Origin: Pelistega suis
GTDB lineage: Bacteria; Pseudomonadota; Gammaproteobacteria; Burkholderiales; Burkholderiaceae_B
NCBI RefSeq assembly: GCF_013133795.1
Contig: NZ_JABGBN010000002.1
Span: forward strand, 124,001-188,000
Reading direction: 5' to 3'
Length of the DNA: 64,000 bases
Shown: in pieces, positions 48,090-57,356 of the stretch
Layout of the letters: each line of letters opens with the position of its first letter
Numbering within the stretch: the first letter of the stretch is position 1
Notes under the pieces: generated by a model
What the model was told of the DNA's origin: nothing
The model's database searches: none
What the model saw: only the letters and a program-made list of their open reading frames with translations
Position numbers and translations under genes: made by a program

Positions 48090-48818
48090 ATGAGATCACG
48101 GTTGAGAGCAATGATAAGGATGAGTTTAATAATGAGTAGTGTCTTTTCTATGCCTGAGGCTATGACTAAACCCTTAGTCAATTCAGGTCCTGCATTGTTG
48201 GAAAAATTAGGAATTCAGCAGGTGGCTTTATTGAGTGATGGACATTATTTCGGCTTACCGCAAACCGTATGGGGATTTACAGCACAGCAAGGATTTAAGC
48301 AATTACTCCAACAGCTAGAAAAAAATCCTCAGCCTTTTCAACAAATTGAGGTATGGGGAGGACAGTTTTTATTGAGTGGAGAAAGAGAATCTCAGCAAGT
48401 CGTACTTTGGATAAAACGCCATGCAGAGAATCAGTTTTCCGGTACCTTGACCTTATGGGGAATCCAGCAGGATAAGTCTACCAGTGGGCATGAGAATATT
48501 TCATCAATAGTAGCACCGACTGTATCAGGTTTGAGTCAGCTACCCATAGATGCTCAAGTGCTATTAGATATGAGTACCGAACAGCCCAATAAGGCACGTC
48601 AATGGATTTATCTATTGCCTTTTACTATCGATGAGGCTCAACGCTGGTTAAGTCAGTTGCTCAATCATCAGCATTGGCGCGAATTGTCAGCAGAGAGTGG
48701 CTTACAAGTCTGGCAACGTCAGCATGAGCAGCTTCAGTATCGTCTAGAGGATATTGAGGGTAACACTGCGCTGTATGTCGTAAAAAAGCATATCAAGAAA
48801 TCGCTTGTATCGAAATAA
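48090..48818 (+). CDS. Unknown Tad-locus exported protein
   Basis: The 242-aa protein begins with a basic, hydrophobic stretch (MRSRLRAMIRMSLIMSSVFS) that looks like a signal peptide or anchor. It is followed by a mixed alpha/beta region rich in Gln and Trp and a basic C-terminus (VVKKHIKKSLVSK). No family was recognised. ATG 48090 follows a G-rich ribosome binding site one base after the preceding stop. Conservation of its place in the operon implies a role in pilus assembly or secretion. Confidence 0.55.
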   Translation: MRSRLRAMIRMSLIMSSVFSMPEAMTKPLVNSGPALLEKLGIQQVALLSDGHYFGLPQTVWGFTAQQGFKQLLQQLEKNPQPFQQIEVWGGQFLLSGERESQQVVLWIKRHAENQFSGTLTLWGIQQDKSTSGHENISSIVAPTVSGLSQLPIDAQVLLDMSTEQPNKARQWIYLLPFTIDEAQRWLSQLLNHQHWRELSAESGLQVWQRQHEQLQYRLEDIEGNTALYVVKKHIKKSLVSK

Positions 48819-48839
48819 AGAAGACGTAAAGGAGGTTTT

Positions 48840-49781
48840 ATGCGGATACAACTCACCAAGAAAACGATAGTGTTGATAGGGTTGGCTTTAGTCGCAGGGA
48901 TATTTGCCGCTTTATCAGCACAACAATATATTCAAAACCGTATTCAAGAAATTGAAGATAAGGCAAAGGTCAGTACGGTGCCTCGCATTGTCGCGGCCTA
49001 TGATTTACCTGTTGGAACTAAGATTGAATCTGCTCATGTCGCCGTGAGAGAGATTCCTAGCGATTGGGTGGTTAGTGGCAGCCTAAAGCCTGAAGAATTT
49101 ATTCATATTGAAGGACAGGTGATTACTGTCGCCTTAAAACGCGGTGATCCCTTGCTATGGGCCAATACCGCCACCGTTAGTAAAAGACCTTTTTCTGAGC
49201 GTATTCATCTAGGACGACGTGCCGTGACGATGCCTGTGGATAGTATTAATTCGGTGTCGGGCATGCTAGTACCAGGAGATTTGATTGATTTATACGTCTC
49301 TTTTGAATACCGACAGCGTCAAATTACAGCACCACTTTTACAAGGTGTCTTGGTGATGGCAACAGGACAACAAAGTCGGCAGAGTGAAGCAGGGGAAGCA
49401 CAAAGTTTTTCAACTGTAACGCTAGATGCTGCACCAGAAGATGCCGCCAAGCTTGTCGCTGCTCGCCAAGCAGGTGTCATTACTGCGTTATTACGTAATC
49501 CTAATGATGATAAGGCTAGTCAAAAAGCCATTCGAGGGGATTTAGCCACTATTTTAGGCTTAGCAACACCACCACCGGTCATCAAGAAAAAACCTGCGAT
49601 TGTATATGGAGATCAGCAACAACGCCGGTTACCCGCCTTAGCTATTAATAAAGAAGCAGAGGAAGGAGGGGCGACAGTTCAACGTGGGGTGATTGATGTA
49701 CCTCATCAAGAGGATATTGTGAGTGCATGGATTAATTCTTTACCGCAACCTACACCAGAGCAATTACAAGTAATTGAGTAG
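48840..49781 (+). CDS. cpaB: Flp pilus assembly protein CpaB (RcpC)
   Basis: The 313-aa protein has an N-terminal membrane helix (about 9-27), then a SAF domain (IVAAYDLPVGTKIESAHVAVREIP, about 42-100) and an RcpC/CpaB domain (RRAVTMPVDSINSVSGMLVPGDLIDLYV). CpaB is a periplasmic partner of the Tad secretin. AAAGGAGG precedes the ATG. The secretin gene follows after 21 bases. Confidence 0.9.
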   Translation: MRIQLTKKTIVLIGLALVAGIFAALSAQQYIQNRIQEIEDKAKVSTVPRIVAAYDLPVGTKIESAHVAVREIPSDWVVSGSLKPEEFIHIEGQVITVALKRGDPLLWANTATVSKRPFSERIHLGRRAVTMPVDSINSVSGMLVPGDLIDLYVSFEYRQRQITAPLLQGVLVMATGQQSRQSEAGEAQSFSTVTLDAAPEDAAKLVAARQAGVITALLRNPNDDKASQKAIRGDLATILGLATPPPVIKKKPAIVYGDQQQRRLPALAINKEAEEGGATVQRGVIDVPHQEDIVSAWINSLPQPTPEQLQVIE

Positions 49782-49802
49782 TTTTACTAACAGGAGACCA
49801 AT

Positions 49803-51197
49803 ATGTTAAATCAAAGGATAAAAAAGGTGGCTATAGGGATTTATGTGTTGATGAGTAGTGTAGTTACATCAGTCGCTAATGCAGAGGTACAAACGCCTAT
49901 TAAGATGCAAATTGGTGATATTAAAGTGATTGCGCTTGAACGTATTGCTCGTGTGGCGGTGGGGGATAGTAAAGTGCTCAATGCCAATACCGACGATGAT
50001 AAGGAGTTAGTACTCTTTGCACGTGCTGAGGGGCAAACCACCTTAGAGGTTTGGAATACGGAGGGACAGCGACATAGTTACTTAGTGGATATTCGTTCAG
50101 CCAAAGCGCGAGAGATTAAGGAAGATATTCGTCGTATGTTAAATAAGATTCCCAATGTTAAAGCCTCTATTGTGGGAGAAAAAGTCATTGTTGAGGGAGA
50201 TAGATTAAGTGATGCCGATCGTGAGCGGGTTCAAAAACTACTTTCCCATTATCCGCAAATTGTGGATATGAGTAGTCAAATAGGTTGGGATGATATGGTG
50301 ATGATTGATGTGCAGATTTTAGAGATGCCACGTCACTATATGCAGGAGTTAGGGGTGAAATGGGCATCACAGACGCAAGGGGGCTTTCATCTGGGCGCCG
50401 CTTTTGACGCTAAAAGTCAAGGTTTATTAAGTCATCCTGCGGAGGTTTTTATGGAAACAGCGCTAGGTGGTAAAGCCGTATATTCAGGCTTAAATGCCGT
50501 ATTGAGCTCTTCTATCCAAGCGATGGCAAGCCAAGGGCAGGCCGTAATTTTAGCGCAACCTCAGTTGATGGCACGTAGTGGGGCGACGGCTGAGTTTTTA
50601 GCAGGAGGCGAAGTTCCTTATTCGGTATCGGATGGCAATGGTAATACACAAACGATGTTTAAACCTTATGGTGTGAGTTTATACATTACGCCACGAATTG
50701 AGAAAAATGGCATTATTCGTTCCAAAATTAATGTGGAAGTCAGTGCCGTCGATAGTTCTTTAAGTCTTAATGGAGGGCCTGCTTTAAAAACCAGAAGAAC
50801 CTCTACCGAGTTTAATGTGAAATCTGGTGAGCCTTTAGTACTATCGGGGTTTATCTCGCGTGACCAAACACAAGGCATGGAGCGCTTACCAGGGGCAAGT
50901 GATATTCCTATCTTGGGTGAATTATTTCGTTCTCGAAAATTCCAACAAAATGAAACGGAACTGGTGATTATTGTGCGTCCTATGGTCATGTCTGCACAAA
51001 ATCATCAACTACAAAAGCGGGTGATGCGTAGTCAAGCCATTATTGATAGTAGTTTTGAAGCAGAGCCTTTGATAAACGTTGATTTACTTCCTAAGAATGC
51101 AAAGTTTGCGATTGTCAAAAAAGCACCTGTGGTTAAGCCGTTGCCCGTCACAAAGTCCACCAAACCGACCAAGCGTCAGTCAAGACACGGGAGGTAA
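49803..51197 (+). CDS. cpaC: Tad secretin CpaC (RcpA)
   Basis: The 464-aa protein has a signal peptide (about 1-27) and an N-terminal pilus-assembly domain (PIKMQIGDIKVIALERIARVAVGD). A BON-like segment and the secretin domain follow, ending VLSGFISRDQTQGMERLPG and DIPILGELFRSRKFQQNETELVIIVRP. It forms the outer-membrane channel for the Tad pilus. The basic C-terminal tail (KSTKPTKRQSRHGR) is unusual. The ATPase gene follows after 2 bases, where many Tad loci carry tadZ/cpaE instead. Confidence 0.92.
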   Translation: MLNQRIKKVAIGIYVLMSSVVTSVANAEVQTPIKMQIGDIKVIALERIARVAVGDSKVLNANTDDDKELVLFARAEGQTTLEVWNTEGQRHSYLVDIRSAKAREIKEDIRRMLNKIPNVKASIVGEKVIVEGDRLSDADRERVQKLLSHYPQIVDMSSQIGWDDMVMIDVQILEMPRHYMQELGVKWASQTQGGFHLGAAFDAKSQGLLSHPAEVFMETALGGKAVYSGLNAVLSSSIQAMASQGQAVILAQPQLMARSGATAEFLAGGEVPYSVSDGNGNTQTMFKPYGVSLYITPRIEKNGIIRSKINVEVSAVDSSLSLNGGPALKTRRTSTEFNVKSGEPLVLSGFISRDQTQGMERLPGASDIPILGELFRSRKFQQNETELVIIVRPMVMSAQNHQLQKRVMRSQAIIDSSFEAEPLINVDLLPKNAKFAIVKKAPVVKPLPVTKSTKPTKRQSRHGR

Positions 51198-51199
51198 TC

Positions 51200-52972
51200 A
51201 TGCAAATTGATGTTCGTTTTGAAGATGGTCGAGAGACATTATTGACATTAACTTTCCCCTACCGAGTTGGGCGAGCCAAGGATATGAATTTTGTAATCAA
51301 GTCATGGCGTGTGGCAAAACACCATGCCAACTTTATTCAGCGTGAGGGGGCTGTGTATATAGAAGATCAGGGCGCTTTAGCAGGAACCTTACTTAATGGT
51401 GAGCGAGTCCATTTAGGTGGGCCGCTTAAAGTGCGAGATGAAATTATTATTGGTCCTTGCCTGATGACAATTGTGTCTTTGGAGGAAGTAGTAATCAATC
51501 CTCCTGCGGTAGCTTATGAGCAAACGCAACCGTCTCTTGTCACACAAGTGCAAGAAAGTGCAGCAGTGCCATTATGTAAGCAAGCATTTAGGCGAGATGG
51601 GTTTATTCAAGAGAATGGTCTTTATGCTAAAGCGCAGAAAAGTCATGAGGGATATAGACTATCAAGTCAGCGACAGCAAAGAGAGATTGCCCATCGACAG
51701 CGCTTACATAGTAGTGTATTGGAGCGATTGGATTTGCGTCGTCGCAATATTGCCGAGATGAGTGATGAGGCTTTGCGTAGTGAGGTAGAGGCAATTCTCG
51801 ATAAGATTCTTGAACAAGATGTAGAAATAGAGGCGGAGTTTGATAGAGCACAATTAAAACAAGCTGTTTTAGATGAAGCAGTCGGTTTAGGTCCGTTGGA
51901 ACCGCTATTAAAAGATGCCTCTATTACCGAGATTATGGTTAATCGTTTTGATGAAATTTATATCGAAAGAAAAGGCTTATTAGAAAAAACATCAACGGTG
52001 TTTAGTAGTGAAAAAGCGGTGCTTGGGGTGATTGATCGTATTGTGGCACCCATCGGTAGACGAATTGATGAAAGCTCTCCTATGGTAGATGCCCGTTTGC
52101 CTGACGGATCGCGTGTCAATGCTGTGATTGCGCCGATTGCGTTAAAAGGAGCTAGTTTAACGATTCGTAAATTTGCCCAACATCGGCCACAAATGCAGGA
52201 GCTAATTGACTTGGGTTCATTAGATTATGCGATGGCAAGCTTTTTAGATTTGTGCGTGAAATACCGTATGAATATGATTATCTCTGGAGGGACAGGGTCG
52301 GGTAAGACAACGTTATTAAATATTCTGTCTCATTGTATTCCAGATAATGAGCGTATTGTCACTATTGAGGATGCCGCCGAATTGCGATTGAATCATTCAC
52401 ATTTGGTGAGCTTAGAAGCTAGACCTGCCAATATGGAGGGAAAGGGAGCGGTATTGATTCGTGACCTTGTGCGTAACGCCTTACGTATGCGTCCTGACCG
52501 TATTATTGTGGGGGAGTGTCGAGGGGCTGAGGCGTTTGACATGCTTATGGCGATGAATACCGGCCACGAAGGCTCCTTGACGACTTTACATGCGAATTCC
52601 ACTAGAGATGCTTTATCACGCTTAGAAACCATGATTATGACGGCGAATATGGATTTGCCATTGCATGCGATTCGCGAGCATATCGCCAATAGTATTCATT
52701 TCATTGTGCAGCAGACACGGCTATCCAATGGGAAACGTGTAATTTCTTCTATTGCTGAAGTGGGTGGTTTGGAAAGTGGCGTGATTAAAACGCAGGAGTT
52801 GTTTGTGTATGAGCGCACAAAACATACAGGAGCATTTGTGGGGAAAGGGATTTTTCCTTCAGCATTTGAACAATGGCGTGAAGCAGGCGAAAGTATAGAT
52901 ATGGACTTATTTAATCAGCGTACGGTTTTAGCGAGCAGTGAAGGAAGAACGTTGTCATCATCAGCTAGCTGA
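51200..52972 (+). CDS. cpaF: FHA-CpaF fusion: Tad secretion ATPase with N-terminal FHA domain
   Basis: The C-terminal two thirds of this 590-aa protein is CpaF/TadA, the hexameric ATPase that drives pilus assembly. It shows Walker A GGTGSGKT (363-370), IVTIEDAAELRL, Walker B RPDRIIVGECRG and HEGSLTTLHANS. The first 95 residues form a forkhead-associated domain (PYRVGRAKDMNFVI, KHHANF, GTLLNGERV), which reads phosphothreonine. The fusion suggests phosphorylation-controlled assembly or docking. The locus has no separate TadZ/CpaE ATPase. Confidence 0.9.
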   Translation: MQIDVRFEDGRETLLTLTFPYRVGRAKDMNFVIKSWRVAKHHANFIQREGAVYIEDQGALAGTLLNGERVHLGGPLKVRDEIIIGPCLMTIVSLEEVVINPPAVAYEQTQPSLVTQVQESAAVPLCKQAFRRDGFIQENGLYAKAQKSHEGYRLSSQRQQREIAHRQRLHSSVLERLDLRRRNIAEMSDEALRSEVEAILDKILEQDVEIEAEFDRAQLKQAVLDEAVGLGPLEPLLKDASITEIMVNRFDEIYIERKGLLEKTSTVFSSEKAVLGVIDRIVAPIGRRIDESSPMVDARLPDGSRVNAVIAPIALKGASLTIRKFAQHRPQMQELIDLGSLDYAMASFLDLCVKYRMNMIISGGTGSGKTTLLNILSHCIPDNERIVTIEDAAELRLNHSHLVSLEARPANMEGKGAVLIRDLVRNALRMRPDRIIVGECRGAEAFDMLMAMNTGHEGSLTTLHANSTRDALSRLETMIMTANMDLPLHAIREHIANSIHFIVQQTRLSNGKRVISSIAEVGGLESGVIKTQELFVYERTKHTGAFVGKGIFPSAFEQWREAGESIDMDLFNQRTVLASSEGRTLSSSAS

Positions 52973-53061
52973 GTGGATAAAGCATTCGTTTAACTATTCG
53001 AGGTATGTATTAAGGGCGTTGTGAGAGTATTGAGGGCATTGATGTCGTTAAGGAGGTCATT

Positions 53062-53907
53062 ATGTTGGGATTGGCATTGATTTGCGCCATTATCTGTTTG
53101 AGTGTGCTGTTTTTTTTGGGTTTGCGAGCATTTAATCATGCTTTGTTAGCTTATGAGGAGCGGTTTAAAGGTCAGGCACAAAGGAATATGGCAGAAATTT
53201 TTCTCTTTTTTGATCCTTTGCAAGTTTGGAGTGCTGCCGTACTATGTTGTGTGAGTACGATGATTATTGTCTGGGTTTTAAGTCTTAATTTAATGCTTTC
53301 TCTTATGTGTGGACTTGTTTTGTTAGTACTGCCGCCTTTTGTATTTCATTATCTTAAGCAAAAGCGCTTAAAGCTTTTTATTGAGCAATTACCCTTGATG
53401 TTAAGCATGTTGTCTTCTGCTTTAAAAGCAGGATCTGGTGTACAGAGTGCTTTAAAGACGGTGGTGCAAGAGGCTCCAGCACCTTTATCTCAAGAGTTTG
53501 GTTTGGTGTTGCGTGAGCAAAGGTTAGGGCTTTCGTTTGATGAGGCTTTATCGAATTTGAGTGTGCGCATGCCGACAGAGGCGACATATCTCGTGGTGTC
53601 TTCGCTCAAAATAGCTGCTCAAACAGGAGGTAATTTGGCAGAAGCATTGGAGCGTGTTGCTAATACCTTACGTGCAGTTAAACAGATTGAGGACAAAATT
53701 GAGGCTTTAACAAGTCAGGGAAAATTCCAAGCCAAAGTGATGGTGTGTTTACCTATTGTTTTAATGTTTGTATTAAATATAGGTGATGTACAAGTGTTGT
53801 CGATGCTATGGACAACCTCTACTGGGTGGTGGGTGCTGGCGATTATTATGTTGCTAGAGATAAGTGGCATTATCTTTATTCGCAAAATCGTTAAGGTGGA
53901 TATTTAA
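53062..53907 (+). CDS. tadB: Tad inner-membrane platform protein TadB
   Basis: The 281-aa protein has N-terminal membrane helices and a T2SSF domain (LPLMLSMLSSALKAGSGVQSAL, EATYLVVSSLKIAAQTGGNLAEALERVA) and ends with two membrane helices. It forms the platform with TadC for the CpaF ATPase. AAGGAGG precedes ATG 53062. There is an 89-base gap after cpaF. Confidence 0.9.
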   Translation: MLGLALICAIICLSVLFFLGLRAFNHALLAYEERFKGQAQRNMAEIFLFFDPLQVWSAAVLCCVSTMIIVWVLSLNLMLSLMCGLVLLVLPPFVFHYLKQKRLKLFIEQLPLMLSMLSSALKAGSGVQSALKTVVQEAPAPLSQEFGLVLREQRLGLSFDEALSNLSVRMPTEATYLVVSSLKIAAQTGGNLAEALERVANTLRAVKQIEDKIEALTSQGKFQAKVMVCLPIVLMFVLNIGDVQVLSMLWTTSTGWWVLAIIMLLEISGIIFIRKIVKVDI

Positions 53908-53955
53908 GCCTCGCCATATTTTGACAATCTCTATTCGCTAATACTGAATAAATTT

Positions 53956-53997
53956 ATATGTTTATTATATGTTTAATACGTATTAATAATATGTTTA
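53956..53997. repeat. Phased ATATGTTTA repeats with central palindrome
   Basis: ATATGTTTA occurs at 53956-53964, 53967-53975 and 53989-53997, offsets of 11 and 22 bases, so all three face one side of the helix. The perfect palindrome TTAATACGTATTAA (53973-53986) lies between the second and third copies. They lie in a 132-base gap between tadB and tadC. Confidence 0.6.
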
Positions 53998-54039
53998 TTT
54001 AATTTGAAATCAAGAGGGATATAACAAGGAGGGGGGTTC

Positions 54040-54909
54040 GTGTTATTTATTATTAGTGTGCTATTTTCCGCCATATCACTCAGCTTTTTAGTGTATGTGC
54101 TACTAAGTCCTAGCCTTAGTGATGAGCATCAACAGACGACTTATTTTAAACATTTTCGGTGGTTGTTCCCGTGGGTGAATGTCTTGAGTTTGTTGGTGAT
54201 GCCGTTTTTGTCGTGGCGGTATCAAAAAAATATCGAAAAATTGATTGAAACTGCAGGTTACAAGGATAAGGTCTGGCTAAAAGAGATTGTGGGTCTGCAG
54301 GCAGTGGGTGGCATGGTGGGTATGGGTCTGTGGGGGATTTTATGGACACAAATCACGTTGCACTATGGATTAGGCTTATTGGGAGCCATAACAGCAGCAT
54401 GGATAGGAGGATATTTACCGATAGCTTGGCTTAAGCGTAAAAGACAAGCGCGTAAGCTGGACATGCTTAAAGCGTTTCCGTTTTTTTTGGATATGGTGAC
54501 ATTATGTGTTGAAGCAGGCTCCAATTTGCAGACGGCGTTGATGGTCGCCATGCAAAGTATGCGTGAATGTGCTTTACGTGATGAATTGCAACATGCGATT
54601 AATGATATGCGGACAGGGACGGGGCGAATTGAGGCTTTAAAGGCAATGGCGGTACGTTGTGATTTAGCTGAGGTAAAGCAATGGGTGAGTAGCTTAGCAC
54701 AGGCTGAGCTGTTGGGGACGAGTTTGGGGGTGGTATTGAGGGCACAGTCAGATCAATTCCGCCAAGAGCGATTTTTACGTGCCGAAAAACAAGCTGCCAA
54801 AACCCCTGTGAAATTACTCTTTCCATTGATATGTTTTATTTTTCCTTGCACATTCATTGTGATTGGTTTTCCGATTGTAATGAAATTACTGGCGATGGAC
54901 TTATTTTAG
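54040..54909 (+). CDS. tadC: Tad inner-membrane platform protein TadC
   Basis: The 289-aa protein has membrane helices at about 1-20, 43-60 and 88-126, a T2SSF domain (LDMLKAFPFFLDMVTLCVEAGSNLQTAL, AEVKQWVSSLAQAELLGTSLG) and a C-terminal helix. The start is GTG 54040 after a strong AAGGAGG. It pairs with TadB. Confidence 0.9.
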   Translation: MLFIISVLFSAISLSFLVYVLLSPSLSDEHQQTTYFKHFRWLFPWVNVLSLLVMPFLSWRYQKNIEKLIETAGYKDKVWLKEIVGLQAVGGMVGMGLWGILWTQITLHYGLGLLGAITAAWIGGYLPIAWLKRKRQARKLDMLKAFPFFLDMVTLCVEAGSNLQTALMVAMQSMRECALRDELQHAINDMRTGTGRIEALKAMAVRCDLAEVKQWVSSLAQAELLGTSLGVVLRAQSDQFRQERFLRAEKQAAKTPVKLLFPLICFIFPCTFIVIGFPIVMKLLAMDLF

Positions 54910-54924
54910 ATAGGAGTGCATTCG

Positions 54925-55305
54925 ATGAGAATTACCTCGGCGATAAGCTTTTATCAGCGTTTAATGGGCTTATTAAATAGGAAAGACTTATCGCAAGATG
55001 AAGGGATGTATTTTCCTCACTGCAATGCGGTGCATACTTGTTTTATGCGTTTTCCAATTATGGTGGTTTTTTGTCGTTCAGGTAAGGTTGTTCAATGTCA
55101 TCCCTATGTTAAACCTTGGCGATTTTTGCGCTGTGCAACAGCGGATAGTGTATTTGAGTTTGCGGTCTATAGGAAGGCGGGTGACAGTAAGCGACAAACC
55201 GATAGGGAGCATTTTTCTTCAAGGCAAATCGTGGAGCCTATGTCTTTTCAGTTGTATCAGGAAGTGCAAGTAATTATCGATGGCTTCTTCTTGGTGTCTG
55301 AGTAA
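54925..55305 (+). CDS. DUF192 family protein
   Basis: The 126-aa protein matches the DUF192 pattern: RLMGLLNRKDLSQDEGMYFP, CNAVHTCFMRFPIMVVF and VVQCHPYVKPWRF. DUF192 proteins are small beta-barrel proteins of unknown function. There is no signal peptide here, unlike many members. It starts 15 bases after tadC and so ends the Tad operon. ATG 54925 follows AGGAG at 54911-54915; a GTG at 54916 is too close to that site. Confidence 0.78.
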   Translation: MRITSAISFYQRLMGLLNRKDLSQDEGMYFPHCNAVHTCFMRFPIMVVFCRSGKVVQCHPYVKPWRFLRCATADSVFEFAVYRKAGDSKRQTDREHFSSRQIVEPMSFQLYQEVQVIIDGFFLVSE

Positions 55306-55426
55306 ACCGTTTTTCTTGGGGATTTCCCCTAAAGTTAGAGAAAGTCGCTAGGTGATAGAAGGGCTTTATCTTATACTTGAGAAAGTAGTTGATGTATTAA
55401 TAAAAGGAAATCAAAGGAGTACGAAC

Positions 55427-57208
55427 ATGACTTTTAAAGCAGCCTTAGACGACTTTAAGTTTAATTTAATGGATATGGGCTTGTTAAAGTCTGTGCAGGC
55501 ATTGCCGGGTTTTGAAGAGGTGACTGATGATGTTGTCTTGGCTGTTTTAGAAGAGAACGCTCGTTTTGTAGAAGAGCAGATTGCGCCATTAAATGCGGTG
55601 GGTGATAGAGAGCATGCGCAATGGTCCAATGGTCAGGTCAAAACAGTCACAGGCTTTAAAGAGGCATTTAAGGCTTATACGCAAGCAGGTTGGCAAGCTT
55701 TACAGCATGATGTGAATTATGGTGGACAAGGCTTCCCTAAAACCATTGCAGCAATTACATCAGAGAGCCTACATTCGGCTAACCTGTCTTTTGCGCTTTG
55801 TCCATTGCTGACAGATGGTTGTGTAGAGGCGATTTATCAAGCAGGGAGTGAAGAGCAAAAACAAAAATATATTCCGCCTATGCTTGAGGGACGTTGGACA
55901 GGAACAATGAATTTAACTGAACCACAAGCAGGTTCAGATTTGGCTTTATTAAATACCAAAGCAGTAAAACAAGCTGACGGTACTTATCGCATTAGTGGTC
56001 AAAAGATTTTTATCACCTATGGCGAGCATGATATGGCAGAAAATATTGTCCATCTGGTCTTGGCGCGCACGCCTGATGCTCCTCCTGGTGTAAAGGGAAT
56101 TTCTCTTTTTATTGTCCCGAAGTTTTTGGTCAATGAGGATGGTTCACTAGGCAAACGTAATGATGTATGGTGTGCCTCTATTGAAGAGAAAATGGGAATC
56201 CATGCCAGTCCTACGACGGTCTTAATTTACGGTGATAACAAGGGTGAGGTAGGAGAAGGTGCGATTGGCTATCTTGTCGGTGAGGAAAATGCGGGTCTTG
56301 CTCATATGTTTGTGATGATGAATGAGGCACGTTTTAATGTGGGGGTTCAAGGGTTTGCCTTGTCTGAGCGCTCATATCAACAGGCATTAGCGTATGCACA
56401 AGAGCGTGTCCAAGGCAATGTAGAGGGGAGTAAAGGTGCTGTGCCTATTATTCAGCATCCTGATGTACAGCGCATGTTACATACCATGCGCGCTTTGACA
56501 CAAGGTGCTAGAGCGACAGCGCTTTATACCGCTATGCATCAGGATTTAGCGCATCATCATCCAGATATAGAACAACGTAAACAATTTAAAGCGATTCAAG
56601 AATACTTAGTGCCTATTGTTAAAGCGTTCTCAACTGAAATGGCTATCGAGGCAACATCACTGGGTGTCCAAGTCCATGGTGGTATGGGTTTTATCGAAGA
56701 AACCGGTGCTGCGCAACATTTCCGTGATGTGCGTATTACGGCTATTTATGAGGGAACGACAGCCATCCAAGCTAATGATTTTATTGGTCGTAAAACTTTG
56801 CGTGATGGCGGTGCTGTGGGCAAGTATTTTGTGGCTGAAATGCAAAAAACAGTTGCGGAACTACAAGCGAGTGGTAATGAGAAATTGGGCTTTATTGCAC
56901 AACAGCTCGAGCAGGCCGTGAAGGCTTACCATGTGTCTATTGATGAAGTTTTGGTGATGGCTAAAGAAGGAGCCATGAAAGCAGCATTTAGCGGTAGTGT
57001 ACCGTTCTTAATGCTGGCGGGGTATGTGCATGCAGGTTGGCATTTAGCAAGAGCTGCTTTAGTGTGTGAGGGCAAGTCAGCGCCGTTTTACCAAACTAAG
57101 CAAGCAACAGCGATATTTTATGCTGCACATTTATTGCCTCGTGTCACGGCATTAGCGGCTACGCTGAAGTCTAGCAGAATAGTGGCAGATTTAGGCTTTA
57201 CCGAATAA
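55427..57208 (+). CDS. Acyl-CoA dehydrogenase (DmdC-like long form)
   Basis: The 593-aa flavoprotein has N-terminal, middle (MNLTEPQAGSDLALLNTKAV) and C-terminal acyl-CoA dehydrogenase domains. The catalytic base lies in the ITAIYEGTTAIQANDFIGRK motif, and an extra C-terminal helical domain follows. This long architecture is shared with 3-methylmercaptopropionyl-CoA dehydrogenase (DmdC) and other long-chain enzymes, so the substrate is uncertain. ATG 55427 follows AAAGGAG; an upstream frame would add 25 residues outside the family. It lies between the Tad locus and a small membrane protein gene. Confidence 0.87.
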   Translation: MTFKAALDDFKFNLMDMGLLKSVQALPGFEEVTDDVVLAVLEENARFVEEQIAPLNAVGDREHAQWSNGQVKTVTGFKEAFKAYTQAGWQALQHDVNYGGQGFPKTIAAITSESLHSANLSFALCPLLTDGCVEAIYQAGSEEQKQKYIPPMLEGRWTGTMNLTEPQAGSDLALLNTKAVKQADGTYRISGQKIFITYGEHDMAENIVHLVLARTPDAPPGVKGISLFIVPKFLVNEDGSLGKRNDVWCASIEEKMGIHASPTTVLIYGDNKGEVGEGAIGYLVGEENAGLAHMFVMMNEARFNVGVQGFALSERSYQQALAYAQERVQGNVEGSKGAVPIIQHPDVQRMLHTMRALTQGARATALYTAMHQDLAHHHPDIEQRKQFKAIQEYLVPIVKAFSTEMAIEATSLGVQVHGGMGFIEETGAAQHFRDVRITAIYEGTTAIQANDFIGRKTLRDGGAVGKYFVAEMQKTVAELQASGNEKLGFIAQQLEQAVKAYHVSIDEVLVMAKEGAMKAAFSGSVPFLMLAGYVHAGWHLARAALVCEGKSAPFYQTKQATAIFYAAHLLPRVTALAATLKSSRIVADLGFTE

Positions 57209-57356
57209 ACGAGTACTAAGCGTTATTGATTATTCTTCATCAGGTTATATCCTCCGAGGTGCGTCTATCGGTTCTAATCGGATAGGCGAACCAAGGAGTG
57301 ATGGTCAGTTTAGTATTCGATACACGGTATCATGGTATTGAGGAGTGGTCACTGGT

